Assembly: GCA_016935315.1 (NCBI GenBank)
Contig: JAFGRD010000028.1
Location: forward strand, 62,001-126,000
From: Pirellulales bacterium
GTDB lineage: Bacteria; Planctomycetota; Planctomycetia; Pirellulales; Thermoguttaceae
Direction of reading: 5' to 3'
Length of the DNA: 64,000 bases
The position numbers and the translations under genes were made by a program. Below, one piece after another: positions 8,665 to 20,659 of the stretch (its first letter is position 1; every line of letters begins with the position of its first letter). The notes beneath the pieces are model-generated. The model saw only the letters and a list, made by a program, of their open reading frames with translations, searched no databases and had not been told where the DNA came from.

Positions 8665-9066
8665 ATGTCCGACATCCTTGGTATCGGCACCGACATTACC
8701 GAGTGTCTGCGAATCGCCCGGATGATTGAGCGGCACGGCGAGCTGTTCATCAATCGCGTGTATACGCCGGAAGAGATTCGCTACTGCCGGAACCGGGCCC
8801 AGGCGACCCAGCACTTCACCGGCCGTTGGGCGGCCAAGGAGGCGGTGCTCAAGGCGTTGGGCACCGGCTGGCGGCGCGGCATCACCTGGCGCGACGTCGA
8901 GGTCCGCAACGAAGCCAGCGGCAGGCCGGTGGTCGCCGTGCGGGGGGGAGCCAAGGACGTGGTGGAACAACTCGGCATCACCAAGCTTCTGGTGTCGATT
9001 TCCCATTGCCGAACGCACGCGACCGCGTACGCCGTGGCCCTGGGAGAAAGCGATCGTCAAGAGTAG
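8665..9066 (+). CDS. acpS: Holo-[acyl-carrier-protein] synthase
   Basis: 133 residues from ATG 8665 (MSDILGIGTDITECLRI); frames further upstream only translate element B and the tandem repeats. GIGTDI holds the Mg-binding aspartate, and FTGRWAAKEAVLKALGTG is the CoA-binding motif of AcpS-type phosphopantetheinyl transferases. It converts apo-ACP to holo-ACP for fatty-acid synthesis. No Shine-Dalgarno sequence is visible, since two 21-bp CA-rich repeats occupy the leader. It converges with topA, with 28 bp between stops. Confidence 0.93.
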   Translation: MSDILGIGTDITECLRIARMIERHGELFINRVYTPEEIRYCRNRAQATQHFTGRWAAKEAVLKALGTGWRRGITWRDVEVRNEASGRPVVAVRGGAKDVVEQLGITKLLVSISHCRTHATAYAVALGESDRQE

Positions 9067-9094
9067 GGCACCTCAGAGGCTCTGACAAGACCTG

Positions 9095-11830
9095 CTACAC
9101 CTCGGCCTTGGTGGCTTTCTTTTTGGCGGTCTTCTTGGCGGCAGCCTTTTTCTTGGTGGCCTTTTTCTTGCCTGTCTTCTTCTTGCCCGCCTTCTTCTTC
9201 GCGGTGGCCTTTTTGGCCGTGGTCTTCTTGCGCGTTTTTCGGCGGGTGGGACCGCTCTCGGCACGTACTCTCAGTAGTTCCAGGGCGTACTCGAACGAGA
9301 CTTCTTCGATCGTCGTTCCACGCGGCAGCGACGCGTTGGTCGTTCCGTCGGTGACGTACGGTCCGTAGCGCCCGTCCAGCAGCCGGACCGGCTCGTTGGT
9401 AACCGGAGACGGGTCGAAGACCTGGATCGGCTCGACCTTGCGTCGGCCGCCGCGGCCGGCCTTCGGCGCCGCCAACAGCGCCAGGGCCCGTTCCATCGTC
9501 ACGTCCAGCGGCGAGAGGTCGTCGGGTAGGGATCGCGTTTCGTCGCCACACTTGATATACGGCCCGTACCGGCCGTTGGAGGCCACCACCGGCTCGCCCG
9601 TCTCCGGATGGTCGCCCAAGGTCCGCGGGAGCGACAGCAGCTTCAGTGCCGTGGCCAGGTCGATCTCTTCCGCCTCCATGCCCCGAAGCAGCGAGGCGTT
9701 TTGCGGCTTCTCGTCGTCCTCGGCCGTGCCGCGTTGCACGTACGGCCCGAACCGGCCCACCCGGACGAAAACCGGTTTGTGGGTATCGGGGCAAATCCCC
9801 AGGGGCTCGTCGCCGGCGGCCGCCTTGTCGAGCAATTCCAGGGCTTTCTCGACCGTGAGCTCATCGGGCGGCATGCTTTCGGGCAAGCTGGCGCGGCGCT
9901 GGCCCTGCTGGAGAAACGGCCCGTAGCGGCCAACGCGGACATAGATTTCCTCCGCGTCCTCCCCGTCCGGCCTGCCGATGGGCACTTGGCAAACGGCCCG
10001 GGCGTCGATCTCCTCGACCTTGTTCTTCAACTGCTCCTTCAGCCCGGGGTGGCTGTTGCCGAAATAGAACTCTCGCAGGTAGTCGAGGTGGCCCGCCTCG
10101 CCGCGGCTGATGGCGTCCAGGTCGTCCTCCATTTCGGCGGTGAACTGGTAGTCGACCAGATCGGGCAGGTGGACCTCGAGCAACCGCGATACGGCGAAGG
10201 CGGTCCAAGTCGGCACCAGAACGTTGCCGCGTTTGAACTTGAAGACGTAGTCTCGGGCGAGGATGGTGTCGATGATCGACGCATAGGTGCTGGGCCGCCC
10301 AATGCCCATCTCTTCCAGCGCTCGCGTGAGCGAGGCCTCGCTGTAGCGATTGGGCGGCTTCGTGGCGTGGCTCTTCGGTTCCAGCCCGCGACAGTCGAGC
10401 ACCTCGCCGACGGAGACCGAAGGCAGGACGTCGTCCTGGTCGGCCAGCCTGGCTTCCGGATCGTCCGATCCCTCTACGTACACCCGCAGATAGCCGGGAA
10501 AATCGATCGTCCTGCCGCTGACCTGGAACACCGCGCCGTCGACTTCGATCGTGATCGTGATCCGATGCCCCCGCGCATCGGCCATCTGGCTGGCGACGGT
10601 CCGCTTCCAGATCAGATCGTAGAGCTTAAACTGATCGCCGGAGAGTTGCGAGCGAATGGCCTCGGGCAGGTCGAACGGATGGCCTGCCGGACGGATGGCC
10701 TCGTGGGCCTCCTGGGCGTTTTTGACTTTTGTCTGGTAGACGCGAGGTTTCTCGGGCAGATACTGTTTGCCGTATTGCGAGGCCACGAGAACGCGGGCCG
10801 CCTCGACGGCCACGGCCGCCAAGGTGGTCGAGTCGGTCCGCATATAGGTGATGTGGCCCGTCTCGTACAGGCTCTGGGCCACCTGCATCGTGTGCCGCGC
10901 GGTAAACCCGCACTTGCGATTCGCCTCCTGTTGCAGCGTGCTGGTGGTGAACGGCGGATAGGGGCGCGTCGTATACGGCTTGTCCTCCAGGTTCGCGACC
11001 CGGCACTTCCGACCGCGGAGTCTAGCCAGAAGCTCGTTGGCCTGGCCTTCGTCCAACAGCAGCAGGTCGGCGTCCTTCAGTTTGCCCGTGGCGGCGTCGA
11101 AATCGCGGCTGGAGGGGATTCTGCGACCTGCGACCGAAGTCAGCGTTGCCTGGAACTGCCCCCCGTCGGCCTTCGCAAAGGTGCCCAATAGATCCCAATA
11201 GGTGGCCGAGACGAAGGCCATCCGCTGCCGCTCGCGCTCCACGATCAGGCGGACTGCCACGCTCTGCACGCGCCCGGCCGAGAGCCTTGGTCGAATCTTC
11301 CGCCAGAGCAGGGGGGAAACGTCGTAGCCGTATAGCCGGTCAACGATCCGCCGGACCTCCTGGGCACGAACCAGGTGGGCGTCGATCTCGCGAGGCTCGG
11401 CCAAGGCCGCCCGGATGGCCTCTTCCGTAATCTCGTGGAACACCAGCCGCCGGACCGGCACCTTGGGCTTGAGCACTTCACACAGGTGCCAACTGATGGC
11501 CTCGCCTTCGCGGTCCTCGTCGGTCGCCAGATAGAGGTCTTTGGCTTCCTTGACAAGCTCCTTGAGCTTGCGGACCTGCTTGGCTTTCTCGCGCGGGACG
11601 ACGTAGACAGGCTCGAAATTCTGATTGACGTTGACCCCCAGGTAGGCCCATTCTTCCCCCTTGTACTTCTCCGGAACCTCTTTGGCCCCCTGTGGAAGAT
11701 CCCGAATATGGCCGATGCTGGCTTCGATCGTATAGTCGCTGCCAAGGAAGCTGCTGATCGTGCGGGCCTTGGCCGGCGATTCGACGATCACAAGGGATTT
11801 TCCGTTGGCAGCCTTCGGTGTCTTGGCCAT
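9095..11830 (-). CDS. topA: DNA topoisomerase I
   Basis: 911 residues. The Toprim domain is at the N-terminus (VIVESPAKA with Glu17; TDEDREGE at 103-110). The strand-cutting tyrosine is Tyr329 in GHITYMRTDST. Relaxes negatively supercoiled DNA. In place of zinc-ribbon fingers, the C-terminus has four GRYGPY-type repeats (VGRYGPFLQQG, VGRFGPYVQRG, NGRYGPYIKCG, DGRYGPYVTDG) and then a tail of about 50 residues made almost wholly of Lys, Ala, Thr and Arg. That architecture is known from actinobacterial and planctomycete TopA, where the basic tail aids DNA binding and processivity. The start MAKTPKAANGKSLVIVESPAK fits the family. Confidence 0.96.
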   Translation of the reverse strand: MAKTPKAANGKSLVIVESPAKARTISSFLGSDYTIEASIGHIRDLPQGAKEVPEKYKGEEWAYLGVNVNQNFEPVYVVPREKAKQVRKLKELVKEAKDLYLATDEDREGEAISWHLCEVLKPKVPVRRLVFHEITEEAIRAALAEPREIDAHLVRAQEVRRIVDRLYGYDVSPLLWRKIRPRLSAGRVQSVAVRLIVERERQRMAFVSATYWDLLGTFAKADGGQFQATLTSVAGRRIPSSRDFDAATGKLKDADLLLLDEGQANELLARLRGRKCRVANLEDKPYTTRPYPPFTTSTLQQEANRKCGFTARHTMQVAQSLYETGHITYMRTDSTTLAAVAVEAARVLVASQYGKQYLPEKPRVYQTKVKNAQEAHEAIRPAGHPFDLPEAIRSQLSGDQFKLYDLIWKRTVASQMADARGHRITITIEVDGAVFQVSGRTIDFPGYLRVYVEGSDDPEARLADQDDVLPSVSVGEVLDCRGLEPKSHATKPPNRYSEASLTRALEEMGIGRPSTYASIIDTILARDYVFKFKRGNVLVPTWTAFAVSRLLEVHLPDLVDYQFTAEMEDDLDAISRGEAGHLDYLREFYFGNSHPGLKEQLKNKVEEIDARAVCQVPIGRPDGEDAEEIYVRVGRYGPFLQQGQRRASLPESMPPDELTVEKALELLDKAAAGDEPLGICPDTHKPVFVRVGRFGPYVQRGTAEDDEKPQNASLLRGMEAEEIDLATALKLLSLPRTLGDHPETGEPVVASNGRYGPYIKCGDETRSLPDDLSPLDVTMERALALLAAPKAGRGGRRKVEPIQVFDPSPVTNEPVRLLDGRYGPYVTDGTTNASLPRGTTIEEVSFEYALELLRVRAESGPTRRKTRKKTTAKKATAKKKAGKKKTGKKKATKKKAAAKKTAKKKATKAEV

Positions 11831-12097
11831 AACGCTGGTGGAAATATGGGTGTTTTGGGTTGAGGGCGTCAGTATGTATCAGCGATTCGGCCCCCGTTTC
11901 CTAAGTCGACCGGCAGAACGCCTGATCATCGCTGTATTCGACGCGACCCGGCCGGCGAAAGCAGCATGGAATTGTAGCAGGCGTCGCCACGCGTACAATC
12001 GGCGATTTTTCGACGATCAGGCCATCCCTCCGGGTATTGGCCCCTCTTTTAGGGTAGCGGATTTCCTGCAACCGGCCCCTTTGGGGGTATTTTGGGA

Positions 12098-12125
12098 TTG
12101 CATTTACCGCCATCCGCTTTAGAAT
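12098..12125 (+). promoter_or_regulatory. Putative promoter of the PpiD-like gene
   Basis: TTGCAT at 12098-12103 and TAGAAT at 12120-12125 are spaced 16 bases apart. Transcription from about 12132 would give a leader of roughly 100 bases that includes the hairpin at 12180-12201. Confidence 0.42.
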
Positions 12126-12179
12126 TCCTAGATTCGGGACCACCCGGAGCACGCTGAATCATACAACACACTACAGTCC

Positions 12180-12201
12180 GACCCTCCACCTAGGGAGGGT
12201 C
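12180..12201 (+). promoter_or_regulatory. Leader hairpin upstream of the PpiD-like gene
   Basis: GACCCTCC and GGAGGGTC form a perfect 8-bp stem around a 6-base loop, ending 32 bases before the ATG. It could act on mRNA stability or translation, or be a binding site; the sequence does not decide. Confidence 0.45.
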
Positions 12202-12233
12202 AAAGAACACGTCGAAAGAAGGGTGCGCACACA

Positions 12234-14681
12234 ATGGCCAGCCCATTTAAGGTATTCCGAAAGCACCAGAAGGGGTTGATCGCCTTCTTCGGCCTTGCCG
12301 CCATGATCGCTTTTGTTTTTCTCTCCGGGCCGGTGCTCGACACGATCATGTCGCGCGCCAATCGCGACCGAGTTCTGGTGAAGACGACCAGATTCGGGAA
12401 CCTGCGGGCGTCTCAGGTGGCAACGCTCCGGCAGCAACGGCAAAAGGTGCTCTCCTTCCTCAACGACGTGGTGCAGTCGCTGAACCGGTCCGAAGGCGGC
12501 AAGGGCGACGCGGCGCGGGCGGCAATCAGGCAGATTGGCGAGCCGACCGAGCAGGGCGTCGTGACCACCTGGCTGCTGGCCCAGGAGGCCAGCCAACTCG
12601 GCATCGTGATCAGTGATGCGGCCATCAACGCATTTATTGCCGAGGTCACCGAGGATCGGGTCCACTCGACGGAGTTGGTCCGCATTCTGCAGAAGCGATC
12701 GGTGAGCCAGCGACACCTCTTCGAGTTGCTGCGCCACGAGTTGCTGGCGCTGCGACTACAAGGCATGTTTGAGGCCAGCGTGTGGGGCGCCACTCCCGCG
12801 CAGCGCTGGGAGTACTTCAACCGCCTGGAGCGGCAGGCCGCGATCGAGGTGGCCGCGGTTCCCGTGGCCCGATACGTGCACAAGGTAAGCGATCCGGGCG
12901 ACGATGCTCTGCGGAAGTTCTTTGAGAAGTACAAGGGCCAGCTCTACGATCCGGCATCTCCCGAGCCCGGTTTTCGCCAGCCGCATCGGGTGGCAATCCG
13001 CTACTTCCAGGCCGACTACGAGAAGTTCACGGGCGCCGCGCTGATCAGCGACGAAGAGGTGCTCAATCGCTACGAACAGAATAAGGACGAGTATGATCGG
13101 CGATTCGAGGGCTACGAACCGACACCGACAACGCAAGACACGTCGCAGCCCACTGAATCGCAGCCCACTGAGTCGCAAGACCAGCCTTCCGGCGATGCGG
13201 AGGGCCAGACGCCGACAGCGCCGAAACAGGGGCCCGCAGCATCGGAAGAAGACCCGCTGAAGACCGAGACGGGGCCAGAGGCACCAACGCAAGACGTGGA
13301 ATCGAACGAAAAGGAGGCAGCGCCGGCCGATCCAACGCCGGGCGAACCTGGCAACATTGACGGCGCTTCGTCGTCGAGGAGGGCTTCACCGTTTGTCCTG
13401 ACATCGATGCTGCAGGAGAAATCACCCGAGGCAGGTGGGGAACCGGCCGAAGCCGAGACGCCGCCTGTTGCCGACGCGCAAACGCCGACGGCCGAGGAAG
13501 GGACGCCGGCCGCCGAAACAGAAACGCCGCCCGCTGAAACCGAGGTTCCGGCCGGCGAGGCGGAGATGCCGGCGGCCGGACCGGCGGTGCCTGGCCCCGA
13601 GACGGGTGCGGCCGACCAGCCCGCGGATGCCGCGCAGCAGCCGGAGGAAGCGTTGCAGGAACCGGTGGCCGAGCCGCCCAAGCCAGCAGTCGACCAGAAG
13701 GCTCCGCCACAGCCCAAGACTCCCGAAGAGATCCTCAAGGGCCCGATTGGGGACGCGATTCGCCGCGAATTGGCCAACGAGAAGATGGATCAGATCTTCG
13801 GTGCCCTTCAGACGCAACTGAAGAAGTACAACGAATCCCGTATTCTGCACGACGCCGATCCGGAGCAGCATGGGAAGCCCGCGGATTTGGACTGCGATTT
13901 GCTGGCCACGCAGAACGGATTGGTGACCGAGGCGACCGGTTTGATCTCGGAGTTGGACGCCCAGGATCTCGACATCGGCAAGTCGTTTGTGGACTATAGG
14001 ACCAGGTTCCCGGCATACGCATTCCAACGGGACTGGCAGGAATACAGTTCGGCTATGTCCATCTCTCTGGCAGACGATCTCTTGCCAAAGAGCCGTTACC
14101 TGTTCTGGAAGACGGAAGATATTGGTGCGAAGACCCCCGAATTCGAGGACAAGGGCGTCCGCGAACAGGTTCTGGGCGCCTGGAAAATGGTCGAAGCCCG
14201 CAAGTTCGCCGAGGAGGAAGCCGAGCGATTGGCCAAGGAGGCGCGAGCGTCGGGCAAGCCGCTCCAGGAGGCCCTGGCGGATCAGCCGGACGTGACCGTC
14301 ACATCCACGCCCCCGTTCAGTTGGATGACCTACGGCAGCGTGCCGGAGGGTTCGTCGCGGACCGCGCCGAGGCTGAGCGAGGTCGAGGGCGTGGAACTGC
14401 GTGGCCCCGATTTCATGGCCGCCGTATTCGCCCTGAAGACGGGCGAGGTCGGCGTAGCCATGAACCGTCCCCAGACGATCGCCTACGTGATTCGCGTCAC
14501 CTCGACCAGTCCCTCGGAGAATCTCCTGCGAACGAAGTTCGAGAGCGACCGCTACGGCACCTACATGGTCCTGGCCGGCGAAGACCAGAACCGGATCTTC
14601 CGGCAGTGGCTGGAGGAAATCCGGTTGGCCGCCGGCCTGGAGTGGATCGAGCCGCCGGTAACGAACGTGGAAGACGAGTAG
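12234..14681 (+). CDS. PpiD/SurA-like membrane-anchored periplasmic protein with long low-complexity insert
   Basis: 815 residues. A short basic N-terminus and one hydrophobic span (about 14-32) anchor it in the inner membrane with the bulk outside, as in PpiD. Residues 45-290 have the helical character of SurA/PpiD N-terminal chaperone domains (QEASQLGIVISDAAINAFI resembles their helices). Residues about 295-500 are Pro/Glu/Thr/Ala/Gln-rich and surely disordered. The C-terminal part (about 500-815) is again structured, ending in a QWLEEIR helix. I see no clear parvulin active-site domain, so isomerase activity is doubtful; chaperone or assembly roles are more likely. AAGGG precedes the ATG. 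It converges with glgB. Confidence 0.65.
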   Translation: MASPFKVFRKHQKGLIAFFGLAAMIAFVFLSGPVLDTIMSRANRDRVLVKTTRFGNLRASQVATLRQQRQKVLSFLNDVVQSLNRSEGGKGDAARAAIRQIGEPTEQGVVTTWLLAQEASQLGIVISDAAINAFIAEVTEDRVHSTELVRILQKRSVSQRHLFELLRHELLALRLQGMFEASVWGATPAQRWEYFNRLERQAAIEVAAVPVARYVHKVSDPGDDALRKFFEKYKGQLYDPASPEPGFRQPHRVAIRYFQADYEKFTGAALISDEEVLNRYEQNKDEYDRRFEGYEPTPTTQDTSQPTESQPTESQDQPSGDAEGQTPTAPKQGPAASEEDPLKTETGPEAPTQDVESNEKEAAPADPTPGEPGNIDGASSSRRASPFVLTSMLQEKSPEAGGEPAEAETPPVADAQTPTAEEGTPAAETETPPAETEVPAGEAEMPAAGPAVPGPETGAADQPADAAQQPEEALQEPVAEPPKPAVDQKAPPQPKTPEEILKGPIGDAIRRELANEKMDQIFGALQTQLKKYNESRILHDADPEQHGKPADLDCDLLATQNGLVTEATGLISELDAQDLDIGKSFVDYRTRFPAYAFQRDWQEYSSAMSISLADDLLPKSRYLFWKTEDIGAKTPEFEDKGVREQVLGAWKMVEARKFAEEEAERLAKEARASGKPLQEALADQPDVTVTSTPPFSWMTYGSVPEGSSRTAPRLSEVEGVELRGPDFMAAVFALKTGEVGVAMNRPQTIAYVIRVTSTSPSENLLRTKFESDRYGTYMVLAGEDQNRIFRQWLEEIRLAAGLEWIEPPVTNVEDE

Positions 14682-14730
14682 CCGGTAGCCCCACGCCGTG
14701 GCCGGCAACCTTCGTCGCGTGAGACGGCGT

Positions 14731-16944
14731 CTATCGCTGGGGCTTCAAGACGACGGTGGCCAGCGGTGGAAGGGCGACTTCGATCGAGGCCGGTCGCCCA
14801 TGGCTCTCGCTCGGCTCGGCCAGCAGCCCCGGACCGTTGCCCATGTTGCTGCCGCCGTAGTAGGCCGAATCGCTGTTGAACACCTCTTCGTACCAGCAGC
14901 ACTCCGGCACGCCCAGGCGGTGATCGATGCGTGGGACCGGCGTGAAGTTGCAGCAAACGACCACGAAATCGTCCGGGTCCTTGGCCCGCCGGATGTAGCT
15001 GAAGGTCGAGTCTTCGTAGTTGTGGCAGTCGATCCACTCGAATCCGCGCCCGTCGAAATCGAGTTGGTGCAGCGCTTTCTCGCGGCGGTAGAGGCGATTC
15101 AGGTCGGCCACGCATTTGTTGAGCCCCTGGTGCGTTTCCCACTGCATCAGGTCCCACTGCAGACTGTTGTCGTAGTCCCATTCGTTCCATTGGGCGAAGT
15201 CGCTGCCCATAAACAACAGCTTCTTGCCCGGGTGGGTCCACATGTAGCTGTACAGTAGCCGCAAGTTGGCGAATTTTTGCCAGAGGTCGCCCGGCACCTG
15301 ACTTGCCAGCGCCCCCTTCATATGGACCACTTCATCGTGCGAGAGCGGCAGGACGAAGTTTTCATGGAAGGCATAGATCAGGCTGAAGGTCAGCTCGTCG
15401 TGGTGGTACTTGCGGTGGATCGGCTCATGGTGGATGTAGCGGAGCGTGTCGTTCATCCAGCCCATGTTCCACTTCAAGCTGAAACCCAGCCCGCCCAGGT
15501 GGGTCGGCCGGGAAACACCCGGCCAGGCGGTCGATTCCTCGGCCACCGTGAGCACGCCGGGGAATTGCAGGTGGGCCTGCTCGTTGAGTTGCTTCAGGAA
15601 CGAGATCGCGTGGAGGTTCTCCCGGCCGCCGAACTCGTTGGGAATCCAGTCGTCGTCCTTGCGGCTGTAGTCCAAATAGAGCATCGAGGCGACCGCGTCC
15701 ACGCGCAACCCGTCGATGTGGTACTTGTCGAACCAGAACAGCGCGTTGGAGGTCAGGTAGTTGCGGACTTCATGGCGTCCGTAGTTGAAGATGTGGGTAC
15801 CCCAGTCGCGGTGGTCGCCTTGACGAGGATCGGCGTGCTCGTACAGCGCGGTCCCGTCGAATCGCCGCAGCCCGTGCCCGTCCCGCGGAAAATGGGCCGG
15901 CACCCAGTCGATCACCACGCCAATGTCGTTCTGATGGCAATGATCGACGAAGTACATGAAGTCGTGTGGCGTGCCGTAGCGGCTGGTGGCGGCGTAGTAG
16001 CCCACCGTCTGGTATCCCCAACTGGCCGAGAGCGGGTGCTCGCTGACCGGCAGCAACTCGATATGCGTGTAACCCATCTCCTGGCAATACTCGACCAACT
16101 GATGGGCCAGCTCGCGGTACGTCAGCCAGCGGTTCCGGTCGTCGTCGGGCCGCCTCCAACTCCCGAGATGGACTTCGTAGAACGAAAGCGGCTGCTGCAG
16201 CCAGTTCGTTTCGCGGCGTCTCTCCAGCCATGTCGAGTCGTGCCACTGGAAGCGATCCAAATCGACCACTTTCGACGCGGTCCGGGGAGGCACTTCGGCG
16301 CCGAATCCGAACGGATCGGCCTTCTCGAACAACTCGTTGTGGCGTCGGATGCGGAACTTGTACAGCGTCCCTTCGCCCAGCCCCGGTACGAACAGCTCCC
16401 AGAAGCCGCTGGGGATGTGCTTGCGCATCGGGTGGCGTCGGCCGTCCCAGGCGTTGAAGTCGCCCACCACGCTCACAGCCGTGGCATTGGGCGCCCAGAC
16501 CGCGAAGCACACACCGTCGACACCGTCGACCGTTCGCAGGTGCGCGCCCAGCCGCTCGTAGCACCGCCAATGCGTCCCCTCGTTGAGCAGGTGGAGATCA
16601 TAGTCGGTCAGCAGGTGCGGAAACGAGTAGGGATCATACATGGTGGTCTTCTTCCCGCCCTGGTCGGCCGCCCGAATCATGTAACGCGGCGGCCCATCTC
16701 CATTCGGGTGAGGGCAAATGGCTTCAAACAGACCCGCCGGGTGGATACGCCGCATCGGCCGCACCGCCTGGGTGTCGGCCGGATCGACCACCCAGGCTTG
16801 CTGCGAATCGGGCAAGTAGGCTCGCACGGCCAACGCCCGGCGACCCGAATCGGTCACCTCGTGCGGCCCCAGCAGCTCGAATGGATTCTCGTGTCTTCCT
16901 TCAACTAGTTGCCTGACATGCTTCAGACCTGCGGTCGTGCGCAC
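14731..16944 (-). CDS. glgB: 1,4-alpha-glucan branching enzyme
   Basis: 737 residues, normal for GlgB with an extra N-terminal CBM48-like domain (about 1-120) before the second CBM48 (about 135-225, [19 protein letters not shown]). The GH13 barrel carries the nucleophile Asp416 in [13 protein letters not shown], the acid/base Glu469 in [10 protein letters not shown] and the transition-state Asp537 in LSHDEVVH. It makes alpha-1,6 branches in glycogen. It ends with an all-beta domain ([13 protein letters not shown]). No other glycogen genes are adjacent; an RNase H-like gene lies 107 bp upstream on the same strand. Confidence 0.96.
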   Translation of the reverse strand: MRTTAGLKHVRQLVEGRHENPFELLGPHEVTDSGRRALAVRAYLPDSQQAWVVDPADTQAVRPMRRIHPAGLFEAICPHPNGDGPPRYMIRAADQGGKKTTMYDPYSFPHLLTDYDLHLLNEGTHWRCYERLGAHLRTVDGVDGVCFAVWAPNATAVSVVGDFNAWDGRRHPMRKHIPSGFWELFVPGLGEGTLYKFRIRRHNELFEKADPFGFGAEVPPRTASKVVDLDRFQWHDSTWLERRRETNWLQQPLSFYEVHLGSWRRPDDDRNRWLTYRELAHQLVEYCQEMGYTHIELLPVSEHPLSASWGYQTVGYYAATSRYGTPHDFMYFVDHCHQNDIGVVIDWVPAHFPRDGHGLRRFDGTALYEHADPRQGDHRDWGTHIFNYGRHEVRNYLTSNALFWFDKYHIDGLRVDAVASMLYLDYSRKDDDWIPNEFGGRENLHAISFLKQLNEQAHLQFPGVLTVAEESTAWPGVSRPTHLGGLGFSLKWNMGWMNDTLRYIHHEPIHRKYHHDELTFSLIYAFHENFVLPLSHDEVVHMKGALASQVPGDLWQKFANLRLLYSYMWTHPGKKLLFMGSDFAQWNEWDYDNSLQWDLMQWETHQGLNKCVADLNRLYRREKALHQLDFDGRGFEWIDCHNYEDSTFSYIRRAKDPDDFVVVCCNFTPVPRIDHRLGVPECCWYEEVFNSDSAYYGGSNMGNGPGLLAEPSESHGRPASIEVALPPLATVVLKPQR

Positions 16945-17051
16945 TCACACCTCCTTGCAAAGCTCATCCCGCTTACGACTACCCGGCCCTGCGCCCGCCT
17001 GCTTGTCCAAGCGGGACCGCCCGGGGACCAATCACTGCGTTGTTTCTCAAG

Positions 17052-17666
17052 TCACGCGCCCCAGGCACTGCAAGGGCGAGGCGCCGTAGCTCGCGCCGCG
17101 CGTTGCCGCCATGGTCGTGTCAAACGGCCAATCCACCGGGAGCAAGCCGCCGGCAGCAGCCTCCTGAGATATCCTATCCCATCGGCCGCCGCAAAGCGAA
17201 TCCCGGCTTCTCGGCCCTCTAGTCGGTCGCTGTCGATTTCGGCCGCCGGTGGGCAGACAGGCTGCCCTTGCGGCTGCTCCGGTCGCCGGCTGTGGCAATC
17301 GATCCGGTGGAAGCGCATCGCGCGGTCCAGCCGGCGCCACAGGTCGCCGTTTCGGACCGGAACCATCTCTCCAAAAAATTCCCACCGCCATCCGTTGTCC
17401 CGCCATTGCGGTAGACCGTATTGCATCCCCTGTCGGACGTAAGGACTACAGCCGACCAAGGTCACCTGCGACGGCTGGTCGAGATTCTCCAACGCCCGAA
17501 CCACGGTCAGCAGGGCAAGCCGCGCCCCCTGTACCTCCGGCTCGACGTCTGAGGCCTCGAACTGGTCCGAGCCATCGGCCGATTGCAGCACAAACCGCCA
17601 TCGGCTCGAATCATCGCGGTGATGCGTCTCGGAAAACAACAGGTAATGTGGTGTTGAAGGATTCAT
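17052..17666 (-). CDS. RNase H-like protein lacking catalytic acids
   Basis: 204 residues from ATG 17666 (MNPSTPHYLLFSET); the frame is open further upstream without similarity. Residues 8-125 align by eye with ribonuclease HI: SPYVRQGMQYGLPQWRDNGW and VPVRNGDLWRRLDRAM match the SQYV...W and PVKN.DLW.RLD blocks. Yet the metal-binding acids are missing: the first strand reads FSET for the usual YTDG, ARLALL replaces the MEL glutamate, and GCSPYV replaces TDSQYV. The fold may persist as a nucleic-acid or protein binder. The C-terminal 70 residues are Arg/Ala-rich without recognisable domain. It may be co-transcribed with glgB. Confidence 0.6.
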   Translation of the reverse strand: MNPSTPHYLLFSETHHRDDSSRWRFVLQSADGSDQFEASDVEPEVQGARLALLTVVRALENLDQPSQVTLVGCSPYVRQGMQYGLPQWRDNGWRWEFFGEMVPVRNGDLWRRLDRAMRFHRIDCHSRRPEQPQGQPVCPPAAEIDSDRLEGREAGIRFAAADGIGYLRRLLPAACSRWIGRLTRPWRQRAARATAPRPCSAWGA

Positions 17667-18117
17667 CGTAGGTTTCGAGGAAGTACTGTGGAGAACTTGG
17701 GCAAGACAGAAAAACCGGAAAACCTCAATCGCCTGTGGATAACCGAAAGCCGTCTCCTTCGGCCATGCACGGCTGCCGCTCGGCCAATATCCCGGGTTCG
17801 GCGCTGCCTCGCCTGGCACGGGTCGAGAGCGTTAAGCCGTTACGAAAAAACGATTTGCGTCGTGCTACGCGTTCCCCGCAGGCTATCCATGTTCCCGAAA
17901 AACTCCCTAATCGTCAAGTCGAATTCATGCACGGCAGATTTACTTATCGGCAGATATTGCCCACATCTCTCACATTATCTATTCGCTGCATGTTCTTCAA
18001 CGACCTATCGCATCGGCTTTTGCGGCTCGAGGCAGGTCCGGGCCGAATTGCTGTCGGCTGCACCAGTGCAATCGCCAGAGCAAGCCCTGCGGCGGGTCGA
18101 GAATCGCGGAATCCGGC
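17667..18117. other. Intergenic region between EF-G and the RNase H-like gene
   Basis: About 450 bp, visibly richer in A and T than its surroundings. Possible promoter elements for the minus strand are weak (for example TTGAAG and TAATGT spaced 17 bases). No gene, tRNA or repeat is supported. Confidence 0.45.
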
Positions 18118-20202
<2,085 letters not shown>

Positions 20203-20659
20203 TTTTCTTCAACAGTCATTCGGCCAATTGGGCACACGGCTACCCTCTTCCGACAGGGATTGCTCCGGCAGCCCGTCCAGCCAAGTCTAGTTCGATCAAC
20301 CAGTGGGCATCAGAAGTGGCGGACGCGGAGTCTATGGAAGAGCGCTCGCGAGGTGGTTCCCCACCAGGTTGCCCGGCTCCCCCGGCAAACCTGCGATCCG
20401 GCGATTGGAGGTCTCGGGGAGCCTTTGCGCGGGAGTGGGTCAGCGGGAGGGTGCAGACGGGCCACCCATCCAGTAAACGATATAGTATATCCTCGATCCG
20501 AGGCGGCGACAAGCTGCCGGACACGCCGCTGGGAGGCCCCGGCGCTGGCAACCGCACGCGGCGAAGCCACACCGAAGCCACCGGCGGCCACCGCCAAGGC
20601 CCCCCCGAGAGGTCTCGCCCCCGCCAAAACGTCTCGCCCGCGTCAGATCGTCGCCCGCG
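20203..20659. other. Intergenic region upstream of EF-G
   Basis: About 457 bp between two minus-strand genes. A TATACT-like hexamer read on the minus strand near 20480 could belong to a promoter for EF-G, but no good -35 box is spaced from it. Short overlapping frames here lack protein character. Confidence 0.4.

Larger units (their letters stand above)
11831..12233. other. Divergent intergenic region between topA and the PpiD-like gene
   Basis: About 400 bp. It holds a promoter-like pair (12098-12125) and a leader hairpin (12180-12201), both facing the PpiD-like gene. I found no convincing promoter for topA and no coding sequence. Confidence 0.5.

Noticed and set aside
9073-9264. Small Arg/Pro/Lys-rich frame at the 3' end of topA
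   Set aside because: It is an alternative reading of the lysine-rich TopA tail and not a separate gene.
13422-14708. 428-codon minus-strand frame across the low-complexity part of the PpiD-like gene
   Set aside because: Produced by repeated codons in the Pro/Glu/Ala insert; no signal or domain.
20240-20581. Possible small gene upstream of EF-G
   Set aside because: Several overlapping frames compete, none with a start signal, conserved motif or hydrophobic pattern.
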